From: JBAXAM01 sp964213355 | GTDB lineage: Bacteria > Pseudomonadota > Gammaproteobacteria > UBA9339 | Direction: 5' to 3' | NCBI GenBank assembly: GCA_964213355.1 | Contig: CAXOVY010000032.1 | Coordinates: 186,001 to 250,000, forward strand | DNA length: 64,000 nucleotides | Part shown: positions 53,534 through 63,355 of the stretch, one piece after another | Layout of the letters: the number at the start of each line of letters is the position of its first letter | Position numbering within the stretch: the first letter of the stretch is position 1 | Made by a program: the position numbers and the translations under genes | The notes under the pieces: model-generated | The model's input: only the letters and a program-made list of their open reading frames with translations | Database searches by the model: none | What the model was told of the DNA's origin: nothing

Positions 53534-53884
53534 TTTGAATAACTTCATCAAAATAACGAGCATGCTTAAACCGCCAACCATAATGCTGCCTAGCTTCAGC
53601 GTCATGCGTAGCTCAAGGTCTTTCATGTCTCGTTTTAATTCATATCTAGTTGCTTCTATGTCCTGTTTTAATTCAGATTTAGTTGTTTCTATATCTCGCC
53701 TTAATTCATTTTTAGCTAGCTCTAAATCTTTTCTAACTAGAGCTAAGTCTTTTTTAGTTGCTAGTTTATCGTCTACAATCTCACGCATCATTTCAACTTG
53801 TGCTTCAGCCTGTTTTTCTGGAACACCAGCAGCCTTTAGCTTATTCGCGTGTTGTAAGGTATCAAATATCAGTTCATTGCTCAT
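53528..53884 (-). CDS. Coiled-coil membrane protein, DUF1640-like, copy 3
   Basis: 118 residues from the ATG at 53884. FDTLQHANKLKAAGVPEKQAE is nearly the same as copy 2, and the coiled coil repeats KSELKQDIEATRYELKRD. The C-terminal membrane segment LGSIMVGGLSMLVILMKLF is intact. The 3' end overlaps convergent nnr by six bases. The stretch just upstream (about 53961-53993) resembles the 3' end of queG, so this looks like a copied segment. Function unknown; oligomeric membrane tethering would fit. Confidence 0.75.
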   Translation of the reverse strand: MSNELIFDTLQHANKLKAAGVPEKQAEAQVEMMREIVDDKLATKKDLALVRKDLELAKNELRRDIETTKSELKQDIEATRYELKRDMKDLELRMTLKLGSIMVGGLSMLVILMKLFKL

Positions 53885-54034
53885 TTTTATTATTCCAACA
53901 GCACTTGCCATATATGTTTCCCCGTATTGTACATTTTTGCGGATTTTATCGCAAATTATTGGAGTTACAATCTAGGGAAAATAACTGTAGTACTTTAACT
54001 TATATCAAGCAGTGACTTATGGTAAGATATTTGT

Positions 54035-54502
54035 ATGGAAATCACCATAAAAACCGCCAGTGCCATGCAGAAACTTGGAGCAGCTATTGCTCGCGTTTGC
54101 GAACCAGATTGCACTATTTATTTGCGTGGAGAGCTTGGTGCTGGTAAAACCACGCTAGTTCGTGGTTTTTTGCATGAGCTTGGTCACCAGGGGCATGTTC
54201 GCAGTCCAACTTTTACTTTACTTGAACCCTATCAGTTTGATGCTTATTTAGTTTATCATTTTGACCTATATCGCTTGATAAATGCTGAAGAGTTTGCCTA
54301 TATTGGTGGTAGGGATTATTTTACAGAGCAAAGTATTTGTTTAATCGAATGGCCAGAATGTGGCAGGGGGTTTTTGCCCGCGGCCGATTTAATTTGCAAC
54401 TTTGATTTTGCGGCAAAAGGTAAGTGGAGGAGGGTGCAGTTGGTTTCTGGATCTGATAAAGGTAAAAATATTATTGGCAAATTAAATAATGATAATGCTT
54501 AG
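54035..54502 (+). CDS. tsaE: tRNA threonylcarbamoyladenosine biosynthesis ATPase TsaE
   Basis: 155 residues. The P-loop GELGAGKTTLVRGFLHELG is near 35-53, and SPTFTLLEPY and YHFDLYRL are family marks, with IEWPECG later. It regenerates the TsaBD complex by ATP hydrolysis. It overlaps amiC by 14 bases. The order nnr-tsaE-amidase-mutL is conserved in gammaproteobacteria. Confidence 0.95.
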   Translation: MEITIKTASAMQKLGAAIARVCEPDCTIYLRGELGAGKTTLVRGFLHELGHQGHVRSPTFTLLEPYQFDAYLVYHFDLYRLINAEEFAYIGGRDYFTEQSICLIEWPECGRGFLPAADLICNFDFAAKGKWRRVQLVSGSDKGKNIIGKLNNDNA

Positions 54503-55766
54503 ATCTAAAACGCTTTTATTTTTTTTATGCATTTTATGTTTGATGCAAGAGGCATTAGCAATTTCAATTCGCATTAATGATTTTCGGTATTCTGCTGAGG
54601 CGACAAAAATCAGATTAGTGTTTGATGCAAGTGGACCGATTAATTATACGATTCAAGAGCGGCCAAATAAAATAGTTGTTAATATTAAAGATGCTAAGCT
54701 TATTTGCCCACTCAATAAAACATGGTTGTACAAAACCCCTGTAAAGTCAGTGAAAAGTTCCCAGTTGGGCAAAGATTTGCGTTTGACTCTGAATCTAAAA
54801 GAGCAAATAAAGCTACAGCATTTTGCTTTGCAAAAACCATATCGTTTGGCGCTTGATTTACTTGAAACTAAAACTGCTCCTCCAATGGCAGATATAAATA
54901 ATGACCAATTAAATAGCCTTGAGGAGAAAATTATTGAGGAGCAAATAAATAAGCCTTATATGGCTTTGGCTGTAGATAATGACCAAACAAATAGTACTGA
55001 TGAAATAATTACCGAGGAGCAGATAAATAATTCTCATAGGCTTAACAAAAAATTGCGTGATGTGGTGATTGTTATAGATCCTGGTCATGGGGGTACAGAT
55101 CCTGGCGCTGTTGGCTATAAAGGTGCTCGCGAAAAAGATATAGCATTGGCAGTTGCTAAAATTTTGCAAAATACAATTAATAAAGTTAAAGGATTTCGTG
55201 CTGTGCTTACGCGAAATAGTGATTATTTTATAACACTGCGTCAGCGTTTGGATATTGCCCATCGATATAAAGCTGATATGTTTATTGCCATTCATGCCGA
55301 TGCATATAAATATAAAAGTTCACATGGTGCTTCGGTTTTTGCATTATCACAGCGAGGAGCTACCAGTGAAGCGGCGCGCTGGTTGGCAGAAAAGGAAAAT
55401 GAATCTGAATTAGGCCAGACCATTTCCGATAAAAATGCATTACTACGTTCAGTTCTAATTGATTTGGCTCAGGCTGCTACTATTCATGCTAGTTTGGAAG
55501 CGGGTGGAGCTATGTTGCAAGAATTGGGGCATATTTCCCATTTGCATTCACATCGGGTTGAGCAAGCTGCATTTGTTGTTTTAAAATCACCAGATATTCC
55601 ATCGTTATTAGTTGAAATCGGTTTTATTTCGGATCCATACGAAGAAGGTCGATTGTGTGATATTAAATATCAGCAAAAAATTGCCAAGTGTTTAGCTACT
55701 GGGGCTGTGGAATATTTTATGCACAGGCCACCGCAGGGGACATATTTAAAGGATAAGTATAAATGA
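54489..55766 (+). CDS. amiC: N-acetylmuramoyl-L-alanine amidase (AmiB/AmiC type)
   Basis: 425 residues. Signal peptide (about 1-24), AMIN domain (about 26-120: RINDFRYSAEATKIRLVFDA; KPYRLALDLLE), a linker with an imperfect duplicated stretch (DNDQTNS... / NNDQLNS..., EEQINKP / EEQINNS), then the zinc Amidase_3 domain from ~190. Metal and catalytic residues are in IDPGHGGTDPGAVG, the Glu of GAREKDIALAV, HADAYKY and LVEIGFISDPYEE. It splits septal peptidoglycan in cell division. It overlaps mutL by four bases. Confidence 0.94.
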   Translation: MIMLRSKTLLFFLCILCLMQEALAISIRINDFRYSAEATKIRLVFDASGPINYTIQERPNKIVVNIKDAKLICPLNKTWLYKTPVKSVKSSQLGKDLRLTLNLKEQIKLQHFALQKPYRLALDLLETKTAPPMADINNDQLNSLEEKIIEEQINKPYMALAVDNDQTNSTDEIITEEQINNSHRLNKKLRDVVIVIDPGHGGTDPGAVGYKGAREKDIALAVAKILQNTINKVKGFRAVLTRNSDYFITLRQRLDIAHRYKADMFIAIHADAYKYKSSHGASVFALSQRGATSEAARWLAEKENESELGQTISDKNALLRSVLIDLAQAATIHASLEAGGAMLQELGHISHLHSHRVEQAAFVVLKSPDIPSLLVEIGFISDPYEEGRLCDIKYQQKIAKCLATGAVEYFMHRPPQGTYLKDKYK

Positions 55767-57523
55767 ATATTAAAATTTTAGATTCGCATCTAGTTAATCA
55801 AATCGCTGCTGGGGAAGTAATTGAGCGTCCAAGTTCTGTTGTGAAAGAACTGCTAGAAAATAGCCTTGATGCTGGTGCGACTGAAATTAATATTGAAATT
55901 GAAGGCGCAGGCAGCAAATTAATTCGGATTCGCGATAATGGATGTGGTATTGAAAAAGACGAATTGGCTTTAGCCTTAAGTCGCCATGCTACCAGCAAAA
56001 TTCAAATATTAGATGATTTAGAGCATATCGATAGCATGGGTTTTAGAGGAGAGGCATTAGCTAGTATCTGTTCGATCTCTCGTTTTAAATTAATCTCTCG
56101 TACTATTGATTCAGCTAATGGTTGGCAAGTTGCGGCCGAAGGTAATTCCAAAGCGTCAGAGTTGCAACCATGTTCACATCCAGTTGGTACCACTGCTCAG
56201 GTTTATGATCTGTTTTTTAATGTGCCGGCACGACGCAAATTTCTGCGTACTCAGCAGACTGAGTTCAACCACATATTGGAAATCGTTAATCGATTGGCTC
56301 TTAGCTGTTTTGACGTTGGTTTTTTATTGAAACATGATAGTAAGACAATTTTGCAGTTGTCGCCTGCAAAAGCGCAGAAAGAAAAAACAGCGCGCGTAGG
56401 TAAAATAGTTGGTGCCGAATTTGTGCAAAATGCATTGAGCTTAGATGCGGGGTTGACTGGTTTGCATTTAACTGGCTGGATTTCGCAGCCAACTTACACG
56501 CGTAGCCAAGCAGATTTGCAGTATTTTTATATCAATCGAAGAGTCGTACGAGATAAGACCTTATCGCACGCAATACGTCAGGCATATCAGGATGTAATTT
56601 ATCAGCAACGTTACCCAGTAGTGGTACTCTATTTAACTGTTGATCCAGAATTAGTTGATGTTAATGTGCATCCAACCAAAGCTGAAGTTCGGTTTCGTGA
56701 AAGTAGATTGATCCATGATTTTGTCGCAAAAAGTATTCAAGGGGCTTTGGCCGTTGGCAGGCGTACGCCTGATGTTCATGCTGCGCTCGCACCTATCGCA
56801 AGTTCGATAAAGCGCGATTTTGTGTCGCTGCCTAAGAGTTTTTCAACTGGATTTAAACAACATTCATTACCACTGGTTGCAGCTGAAGAAAGCGCCATTT
56901 ATACTGTGCCATTGTTTAACGCAGCTTCGGCAACTATGGTACCAGCTTTGGGATTTGCTTTAGCGCAGCTACATAATATTTATATCTTAGCGCAAAATGA
57001 TGATGGATTGGTTCTGGTTGATGCGCATGCTGCCCATGAAAGAATCAACTATGAAAAATTAAAAAACGCCTATAATACTGCGGTTGTTTCAGCCCAAACC
57101 ACGCTTTTGCCAATAACTGTAAATTTAAATCAAACTGAAATTAATTGTCTTGAATCTAATTTAGAAGTGTTGCAAAGATTGGGATTTGACATTACCCGGT
57201 CAGGACCTGAGAAAATTTTAATACGTGCCATACCAATATTATTGCAAGAAGCTGATATAGAGCAATTAATGCGTGATGTTGTTGCAGATTTATTAACACA
57301 TGAGAGTTGCGATAGTATTGCTAAAAACATTAATAAGATTTTAGCCACAATGGCATGTCATAGTAGTGTGCGTGCTAATCGCAGGCTCGGTATTGATGAG
57401 ATGAATGCATTGTTGCGTGAGCTTGAAAGAACGCCGCGTAGTGACCAGTGTGGCCATGGTCGACCAACTTGGGTGCAATTAACTATGGCAGATTTAGATA
57501 GATTATTCTTGCGTGGGAGGTAG
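55763..57523 (+). CDS. mutL: DNA mismatch repair protein MutL
   Basis: 586 residues. The GHKL ATPase motifs are present: AAGEVIERPSSVVKELLENSLDAG, IRDNGCGI and MGFRGEALASI, with DLFFNVPARRKFL and the VNVHPTKAEVRF loop. The C-terminal dimer domain (LLVDAHAAHER-like; ATMACHSSVRANRRLG; CGHGRPTWVQL) lacks an obvious DQHAxxER endonuclease motif but has VDAHAAHERINYEK, common in gammaproteobacteria. Translationally coupled to amiC. miaA and hfq do not follow as they do in E. coli. Confidence 0.96.
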   Translation: MNIKILDSHLVNQIAAGEVIERPSSVVKELLENSLDAGATEINIEIEGAGSKLIRIRDNGCGIEKDELALALSRHATSKIQILDDLEHIDSMGFRGEALASICSISRFKLISRTIDSANGWQVAAEGNSKASELQPCSHPVGTTAQVYDLFFNVPARRKFLRTQQTEFNHILEIVNRLALSCFDVGFLLKHDSKTILQLSPAKAQKEKTARVGKIVGAEFVQNALSLDAGLTGLHLTGWISQPTYTRSQADLQYFYINRRVVRDKTLSHAIRQAYQDVIYQQRYPVVVLYLTVDPELVDVNVHPTKAEVRFRESRLIHDFVAKSIQGALAVGRRTPDVHAALAPIASSIKRDFVSLPKSFSTGFKQHSLPLVAAEESAIYTVPLFNAASATMVPALGFALAQLHNIYILAQNDDGLVLVDAHAAHERINYEKLKNAYNTAVVSAQTTLLPITVNLNQTEINCLESNLEVLQRLGFDITRSGPEKILIRAIPILLQEADIEQLMRDVVADLLTHESCDSIAKNINKILATMACHSSVRANRRLGIDEMNALLRELERTPRSDQCGHGRPTWVQLTMADLDRLFLRGR

Positions 57524-57528
57524 GTGCA

Positions 57529-58686
57529 CTAAACACATCCGCGATAGATTAATTCGCTTTGTTTTAAATCGATATCTTTATGTTCACCTAAGGCAGTCAT
57601 GTTGTGGTGCTGTAGTTGTTTTATTAATAAGGGGATTTGGCTAGCATTGATATTATAATCGCTTAATCTGGTTTTAATACCAGTGCTTGCAAAAAAATCA
57701 CGAGTTTTTTGAATTGCTTGATCTATTTTTTCATCATTAGAACCGTGTGTAATATTCCACACCCGTTTGCCATATTGTAATATCTTTTCATGTTTTTGTT
57801 TGCGTTTAACGTTGAGCAAACTAGGTAAAAGAATTGCTAAAGTTTCGCCGTGGTCTAAGCCGAAGCGCGCGGTAATTTCATGCCCCAGAAGATGCGTTGC
57901 CCAATCACTTGGTACACCAAGGCCAATAAAATCATTTAATGCACAAGTGGAACACCACATTAAATTAGCACGTGTATCGTAATTGTGTAGATCGGCAAAA
58001 GCTTTGGGTGCTTCTTCAATCAAAGTTAGTAAAATTCCTTCGGCAAGGCGATCTTGAATTGCAGCATTTACCGGATAAGTTAGATATTGTTCGGTGACAT
58101 GGACAAATGTGTCAACGATACCATTTGCGGTTTGCTTTGGCGGTAAACTAAAAGTCGTAGTTGGATCTAAAATTGAAAATTGTGGGTACAAAAGATCATG
58201 ACCAGAAGCCAATTTGTCTGGTGAGTTAGTTTTGCTAATCACCATGCCACAATTCATTTCTGAACCAGTTGCTGGTATTGTCAGTACGCAGCCAAATGGT
58301 AGGGCAGTATTAATAGGCGCCGGGTTGTTTTCCAGTATTTTCCATGGGTTGCCTTTGAAGTCGGCAGCTGCAGCAATAAATTTGGTGCCGTCAATTACTG
58401 AGCCACCACCAACGGCTAGTAAAAAATCAATTTTGTTTTGTTTTATGATTGGTAGGGATTGAAGCAGTTGTTCGTACTTGGGATTATGGTCGATACCACC
58501 AAATTCAAAAAACACATGATTCTTTAAAGCAAGTTTTACTTGAGCATAAACACCATTCTTTTTAATGCTACCATGCCCATAGATCAGTAAAATTCTTTTA
58601 TTTTTAGGGATCTCATTAACAAGTTCGGATATTTGATCTTTACCAAAAATGATTTTGGTTGGATTATGAAATGTAAAGTTGAACAT
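57529..58686 (-). CDS. Iron-containing alcohol dehydrogenase (YqhD/BDH type)
   Basis: 385 residues. NAD(P)-binding GGGSVIDGTKFIAAAA is near 94, LTIPATGSEMNCGMVIS near 137, and iron ligands are in the Asp of ANGIVDTFVHVTEQYL, HLLGHEITARFGLDHGETLAIL and a following His. The length and opening (FNFTFHNPTKIIFGK) match YqhD/BdhA-type reductases of aldehydes or butanol. Convergent with mutL (5-base gap). Substrate is not readable. The Big2/propeller gene ends 38 bases upstream and could be cotranscribed. Confidence 0.93.
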   Translation of the reverse strand: MFNFTFHNPTKIIFGKDQISELVNEIPKNKRILLIYGHGSIKKNGVYAQVKLALKNHVFFEFGGIDHNPKYEQLLQSLPIIKQNKIDFLLAVGGGSVIDGTKFIAAAADFKGNPWKILENNPAPINTALPFGCVLTIPATGSEMNCGMVISKTNSPDKLASGHDLLYPQFSILDPTTTFSLPPKQTANGIVDTFVHVTEQYLTYPVNAAIQDRLAEGILLTLIEEAPKAFADLHNYDTRANLMWCSTCALNDFIGLGVPSDWATHLLGHEITARFGLDHGETLAILLPSLLNVKRKQKHEKILQYGKRVWNITHGSNDEKIDQAIQKTRDFFASTGIKTRLSDYNINASQIPLLIKQLQHHNMTALGEHKDIDLKQSELIYRGCV

Positions 58687-58724
58687 TTTGGATTCCTCAG
58701 CCCCTAGTATGTGTTTTTTTAACT

Positions 58725-60950
58725 TTAAAAAACAGCAATGGATAAAATATTAGCCCCAGACCCATAACCAAGATTAGTCCAACTACTACTTGAATATTTC
58801 CATACATTGCCACTCGTTGTTGCAGCATAAACATCTCCATTGCTGTCTGTTGCTATAGAATTTATAAAAGCGCTCAAACCCAAGTCATTCCAAACTGTTC
58901 CCGTATATTTCCATACCTTGCCACTCGCTGTTGCAGCATAAACATTTCCACTGCCGTCTATTGCTATAGAATTTATGGTAGTATCATCTAATGGGCGCGG
59001 ACCCAATCGTTCCCAAGCTCCTGTCGCCACGTTATATTTCCATATGTTGCCATTATCTGTTCCAGCATAAACATTTCCACTGTTGTCTGTTGCTACAGAT
59101 TCTACAGAAGTATTATCTAATGAGCCAACCGGACTCAATTTTATCCAAGCATCGCTAGCCGCAGCTCCTGCCGCATGCTTCCATACGTTACGGTTATTTG
59201 TTCCGGCATAAACATTTCCACTGCTGTCTGTTGCTACAGAATTTATATGACTACCATCTAATGAAGTCGGACCCAATTGTATCCAAGTTCCTGTCGTATA
59301 TTCCCATACATTGCCATTCTGTGTTCCAGCATAAACATTTCTACTGCTGTCTGTTGCTATAGAATTTACAGAACTATTATCTAATGAAGTCGAACCCAAT
59401 TGTATCCAAGTTCCTGCCGTATATTCCCATACGTTGCCATTCTCTGTTCCAGCATAAGCATTTCCCCTACTGTCTGTTGCTACAGAATTTACAGAACTAT
59501 TATCTAATGAAGTCGAACCCAACTGTCTCCAATCCCCTGTATATTCCCATACGTTGCCATCCTCTGTTCCAGCATAAACATTTCCAACGCTGTCTATTGC
59601 TAGAGAATTTACACCACTACTACCTAATATGCCAGAACTCAAGTTTTTCCAAGGTGTTGTATATGTGTGTTCATATTGCCATACGTCACCATTATTTGTT
59701 CCAGCGTAAATATTTCCACTGCTGTCTATTGCTAGAGAAATTACAGGAGTATACGGAGGCAGAGAAGGATCTCCCAATTCTGTCCAAGTAGTAGTCACTA
59801 TATATTTCCATATGCCGCCCAACATTGTTCCAATATAAGCAATTCCGCTGTTGTCTATTGCTATAGAGGTTACGTCTGATGCCCACGTCAAATGGGTCCA
59901 ATTTGTTCCAGTTCCATCATAGCGCCATATCTTGCCATCACCTGCTCCAATACAAACTCTACCGCCGTTTGCCGCTATAGAAATCACACTAACACTAGCA
60001 CCGAATTTGGGGGTCACAGCCAATTGTGTCCAAGCTCCTGATGCATATTCCCATACGTTGCCATTCTCTGTTCCAACATAAATATTTCCATTGCTGTACA
60101 TTATTGCTACAGAATTTACACTGCTGGCATTGCTCAAAACCAAGTCACTCCAAGTTGAAGTTGCTACTGCATATTTCCATACCTTGCCATTCACTGTTCC
60201 AGCATAAACATTTCCATTGCTGTCTGTTGCTACAGAATTCACACAACTACCATCTAACGTATCTGATGAGCCCGGACCCGCCAATTTTATCCAAGGATCG
60301 CTAGCTGCGGTTCCTACCACATGTTTCCATACGTAGCCATTCTCCGTTCCAGCATAAACATTTCTACTGCTGTCTGTTGCTACAGACTTTACAGGACTAC
60401 CTAATATACTTGACCCCGGCCCTTGAAGTGCTGTGTTATTTGAATAAACTAAACCTTGGCTATTTCCAGTAAATACCGCTGAAACGACGACTGTTAAGGT
60501 TGATTGTGAGTTAATTGCTCCTAGTGACGCGGTAATAACAGTATTTCCCGTTGCTGTTAAAGCGGTTGCAAGACCAGAGCTGCTAATTGTAGCAACACCA
60601 ATATTGCTAGAAGACCATGCGGCTAGACTAGTTATGTTTTTCGTAGAACCATCAGAATAGGTTCCTGTAGCAATAAATTGTTGTGTTCCATTGATTTTTA
60701 TATAAGGAGTAGAAGGCGTTACTGATATCGAGACTAAAGTAGTTTCTTGCGAATTATTATTGCTTTTATTGGATGCAATTAATGTACCAATACCAATAGC
60801 TACACCAACTCCGCCAATACCAATTAATGCCATTTCTGTATTGTTAAACGCAGCATCAGATGCTTGAGCCGAATGCGTAAAAATAACAGCAAAAGCAAGC
60901 ATAAGTATGGTTACAATTGAATGTTTTGATTGAGTCCTTCTAATCAACAC
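58725..60950 (-). CDS. Exported Big2 plus beta-propeller-repeat protein, copy A
   Basis: 741 residues. Signal peptide (about 12-30, ending AQA), a Gly-rich hydrophobic helix (ALIGIGGVGVAIGIGTLIA, about 41-59), then a bacterial Ig-like Big2 domain (about 72-157: ISVTPSTPYIKINGTQQFIATG). The remainder, from ~165, is about 13 tandem repeats of ~42 residues built on SVATDSSGNVYAGTxNGxVWxY, a WD/two-component-regulator-propeller-like beta-propeller. No enzyme motif. Probably a surface or periplasmic binding protein. It is a tandem paralogue of the next gene, with the first ~165 residues nearly identical. Confidence 0.82.
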   Translation of the reverse strand: MLIRRTQSKHSIVTILMLAFAVIFTHSAQASDAAFNNTEMALIGIGGVGVAIGIGTLIASNKSNNNSQETTLVSISVTPSTPYIKINGTQQFIATGTYSDGSTKNITSLAAWSSSNIGVATISSSGLATALTATGNTVITASLGAINSQSTLTVVVSAVFTGNSQGLVYSNNTALQGPGSSILGSPVKSVATDSSRNVYAGTENGYVWKHVVGTAASDPWIKLAGPGSSDTLDGSCVNSVATDSNGNVYAGTVNGKVWKYAVATSTWSDLVLSNASSVNSVAIMYSNGNIYVGTENGNVWEYASGAWTQLAVTPKFGASVSVISIAANGGRVCIGAGDGKIWRYDGTGTNWTHLTWASDVTSIAIDNSGIAYIGTMLGGIWKYIVTTTWTELGDPSLPPYTPVISLAIDSSGNIYAGTNNGDVWQYEHTYTTPWKNLSSGILGSSGVNSLAIDSVGNVYAGTEDGNVWEYTGDWRQLGSTSLDNSSVNSVATDSRGNAYAGTENGNVWEYTAGTWIQLGSTSLDNSSVNSIATDSSRNVYAGTQNGNVWEYTTGTWIQLGPTSLDGSHINSVATDSSGNVYAGTNNRNVWKHAAGAAASDAWIKLSPVGSLDNTSVESVATDNSGNVYAGTDNGNIWKYNVATGAWERLGPRPLDDTTINSIAIDGSGNVYAATASGKVWKYTGTVWNDLGLSAFINSIATDSNGDVYAATTSGNVWKYSSSSWTNLGYGSGANILSIAVF

Positions 60951-60978
60951 TATGTTTCCTTATTTATCATTAATAGCT

Positions 60979-63198
60979 TTAAAAAACAGCAACAGAGAGA
61001 ATGCTAGTTTCAGATCCATAATTAAGATTAGTCCAACTACTACCTGAATATTTCCATACGTTACCGCGACTTGTTCCAGTTGTTCCAGCATAAACATTTC
61101 CACTGCTGTCTGTTGCTACAGAATTTACATCACTACCATCTAATGTGCCTGATGAGCCCGAACCCGCCAACTTTATCCAAACATCGCCAGTTGCAGTTCG
61201 TTTCCATACGTTGCCACTCCGCATTCCGGCATAAACATTTCCACTGCTGTCTATTGCTATGGAGAGTACTGAACTACTATCTATTGGACTTGTACCCAAT
61301 TGTATCCAAGTTCCTGCCATATATTTCCATACGTTGCCACTCTGTGTTCCAACATAAACAGTTCCGCTGTTGTCTATTGCTACAGAATTTACAGCAGCAA
61401 CTTCCAAACCAGTCAATTGTATCCAAGGATCGCTAGCTGCGGCTCCTGCCATATGTTTCCACATTTTGCCACTATTTGTTCCAGCATAAACATTTCCACT
61501 GCTGTCTATTGCTACAGAAAATACCATACCACCATCTAATAAACCCGAACCCAATTGTACCCAAGCTCCTGCCGTATACTTCCACACTTTGCATGTTCCA
61601 ACATAAACATTTCCACTGCTGTCTGTTGCTACAGAATATATGGCGGTAAGACCCGAACCCAATTGTATCCAAGTTCCTACCGTATATTCCCACACGCTGC
61701 CATTCTCCGTTCCAGCATAAGCATTTCCTCTACTGTCTGTTGCTACAGAATTTACGGCAGTACCATCCAGTGAGGTCGGGCCCAATTGTATCCAAGTTCC
61801 CGTATATTCCCATACGTCGCCATCATCTGTTCCAGCATAAACATTTCCATTGCTGTCTGTTGCTACAGAATTTATAACATCAGGCCAGCTCAAAAAAACC
61901 AAGTTGTTCCAAATTCCTGTATACTGCCATACGTTGCCATGCTCTGTTCCAGCATAAATATTTCCATTGCCGTCTGTTGCCACAGAGTTTACACTACCAG
62001 TCCAGCTTAAACCTAAGTCACTCCAAGTTGAAGTTGCTGCTGTATATTTCCATACTTTGCCACCCTGTGTTCCAGCATAAACATTTCCGCTGCTATCTTT
62101 TGCTATAGACTGTACACTGGTACCATCTAGTGAACCTGTACCCAATCGTTCCCATGTGTCCCTAATCATCTGATATTCCCATACTTCGCCATTCTGTGTT
62201 CCAGCATAAATATTTCGCAAGTTGCCTTCAGCTATAGAGCTTACATCTGTTATTCCCATATCCACCCAAGTTCCTACATTATCAAGTCCCCACACCTTGT
62301 GATCACTTGATAGAACACAGACGTATACATCAGGTGTATCGAGGACGCCTGCTACAGAATATACATGAGTGAATTGGTAGAGCGAAGACACTAGGATCCA
62401 AGCTCCTGCCTTATATTCCCATAGGTTGCCATCCTGTGTTCCAACATAAATATCTCCACTGGTGTCTATTATTTCTACAGAATTTACACAACTACCATCC
62501 AATATATCTAATGAGCCGTTCGAACCCACCAATTTTATCCAAGGATCGCTAGCCGCAGCTCCTGCCGCATGTTTCCACACGTTGCCATTATACGTTCCAG
62601 CATAAACATTTCTACTGCCGTCTATTGTCACGGAAAATACATAACTACCATCTAACATCTTTGGCCCCGGTCCTTGAAGTAGTGTGTTGTTTGAATAAAC
62701 TAAACCTTGGCTATTTCCAGCAAATACCGCTGAAACGACGACTGTTAAGGTTGATTGTGAGTTAATTGCTCCTAGTGACGCGGTAATAACAGTATTTCCC
62801 GTTGCTGTTAAAGCGGTTGCAAGACCAGAGCTGCTAATTGTAGCAACACCAATATTGCTAGAAGACCATGCGGCTAGACTAGTTATGTTTTTCGTAGAAC
62901 CATCAGAATAGGTTCCTGTAGCAATAAATTGTTGTGTTCCATTGATTTTTATATAAGGAGTAGAAGGCGTTACTGATATCGAGACTAAAGTAGTTTCTTG
63001 CGAATTATTATTGCTTTTATTGGATGCAATTAATGTACCAATACCAATAGCTACACCAACTCCGCCAATACCAATTAATGCCATTTCTGTATTGTTAAAC
63101 GCAGCATCAGATGCTTGAGCCGAAGAGGTAAAAATAACAGCAAAAGCAAACGCCAGTATGGTTATAATTGAATATTTTGATTTGGTTCTTTTAACCAA
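60979..63198 (-). CDS. Exported Big2 plus beta-propeller-repeat protein, copy B
   Basis: 739 residues with the same plan as copy A: signal peptide, Gly-rich helix, Big2 domain and ~13 propeller-type repeats. The 5' ~500 bases are almost identical to those of copy A (62660-63170 against 60400-60920), while the repeats have diverged and differ in irregular members (VYSVAGVLDTPDVYVCVLSS near 290; a short repeat GNVYVGTCKVWKY). It lies 28 bases before copy A and shares its strand, so both are likely cotranscribed. Ligands unknown. Confidence 0.82.
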   Translation of the reverse strand: MVKRTKSKYSIITILAFAFAVIFTSSAQASDAAFNNTEMALIGIGGVGVAIGIGTLIASNKSNNNSQETTLVSISVTPSTPYIKINGTQQFIATGTYSDGSTKNITSLAAWSSSNIGVATISSSGLATALTATGNTVITASLGAINSQSTLTVVVSAVFAGNSQGLVYSNNTLLQGPGPKMLDGSYVFSVTIDGSRNVYAGTYNGNVWKHAAGAAASDPWIKLVGSNGSLDILDGSCVNSVEIIDTSGDIYVGTQDGNLWEYKAGAWILVSSLYQFTHVYSVAGVLDTPDVYVCVLSSDHKVWGLDNVGTWVDMGITDVSSIAEGNLRNIYAGTQNGEVWEYQMIRDTWERLGTGSLDGTSVQSIAKDSSGNVYAGTQGGKVWKYTAATSTWSDLGLSWTGSVNSVATDGNGNIYAGTEHGNVWQYTGIWNNLVFLSWPDVINSVATDSNGNVYAGTDDGDVWEYTGTWIQLGPTSLDGTAVNSVATDSRGNAYAGTENGSVWEYTVGTWIQLGSGLTAIYSVATDSSGNVYVGTCKVWKYTAGAWVQLGSGLLDGGMVFSVAIDSSGNVYAGTNSGKMWKHMAGAAASDPWIQLTGLEVAAVNSVAIDNSGTVYVGTQSGNVWKYMAGTWIQLGTSPIDSSSVLSIAIDSSGNVYAGMRSGNVWKRTATGDVWIKLAGSGSSGTLDGSDVNSVATDSSGNVYAGTTGTSRGNVWKYSGSSWTNLNYGSETSILSVAVF

Positions 63199-63355
63199 TA
63201 CGATATCTCCTTATAATTCTCAACCTAACCTTGGCAGTATTCCTTCAAGATAGTATTGTACGGTAAAAAAGTCCGTTGTCAAACAGGTCTAGCGAGTGTT
63301 GGTAACATGCTAGTTGTCCGGTTTTTTTTAAATTTTGATTGCAACGACCCCCACT
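63199..63355. other. Intergenic stretch between copy B and the ISAs1 element
   Basis: 157 bases with no gene. It should hold the promoter of the propeller gene pair, but I see no convincing -10/-35 match. TCCTTATA just before the copy B start gives a weak ribosome site (AAGGA on the minus strand). Confidence 0.4.

Noticed and set aside
59384..62010. Plus-strand frames rich in Ser/His/Cys opposite the propeller genes
   Set aside because: They repeat with the propeller period and carry no start signals, so they are shadows of the repeat DNA.
58950..62640. CRISPR or satellite array
   Set aside because: The repeats are in-frame protein-coding units of ~42 residues with variable interiors.
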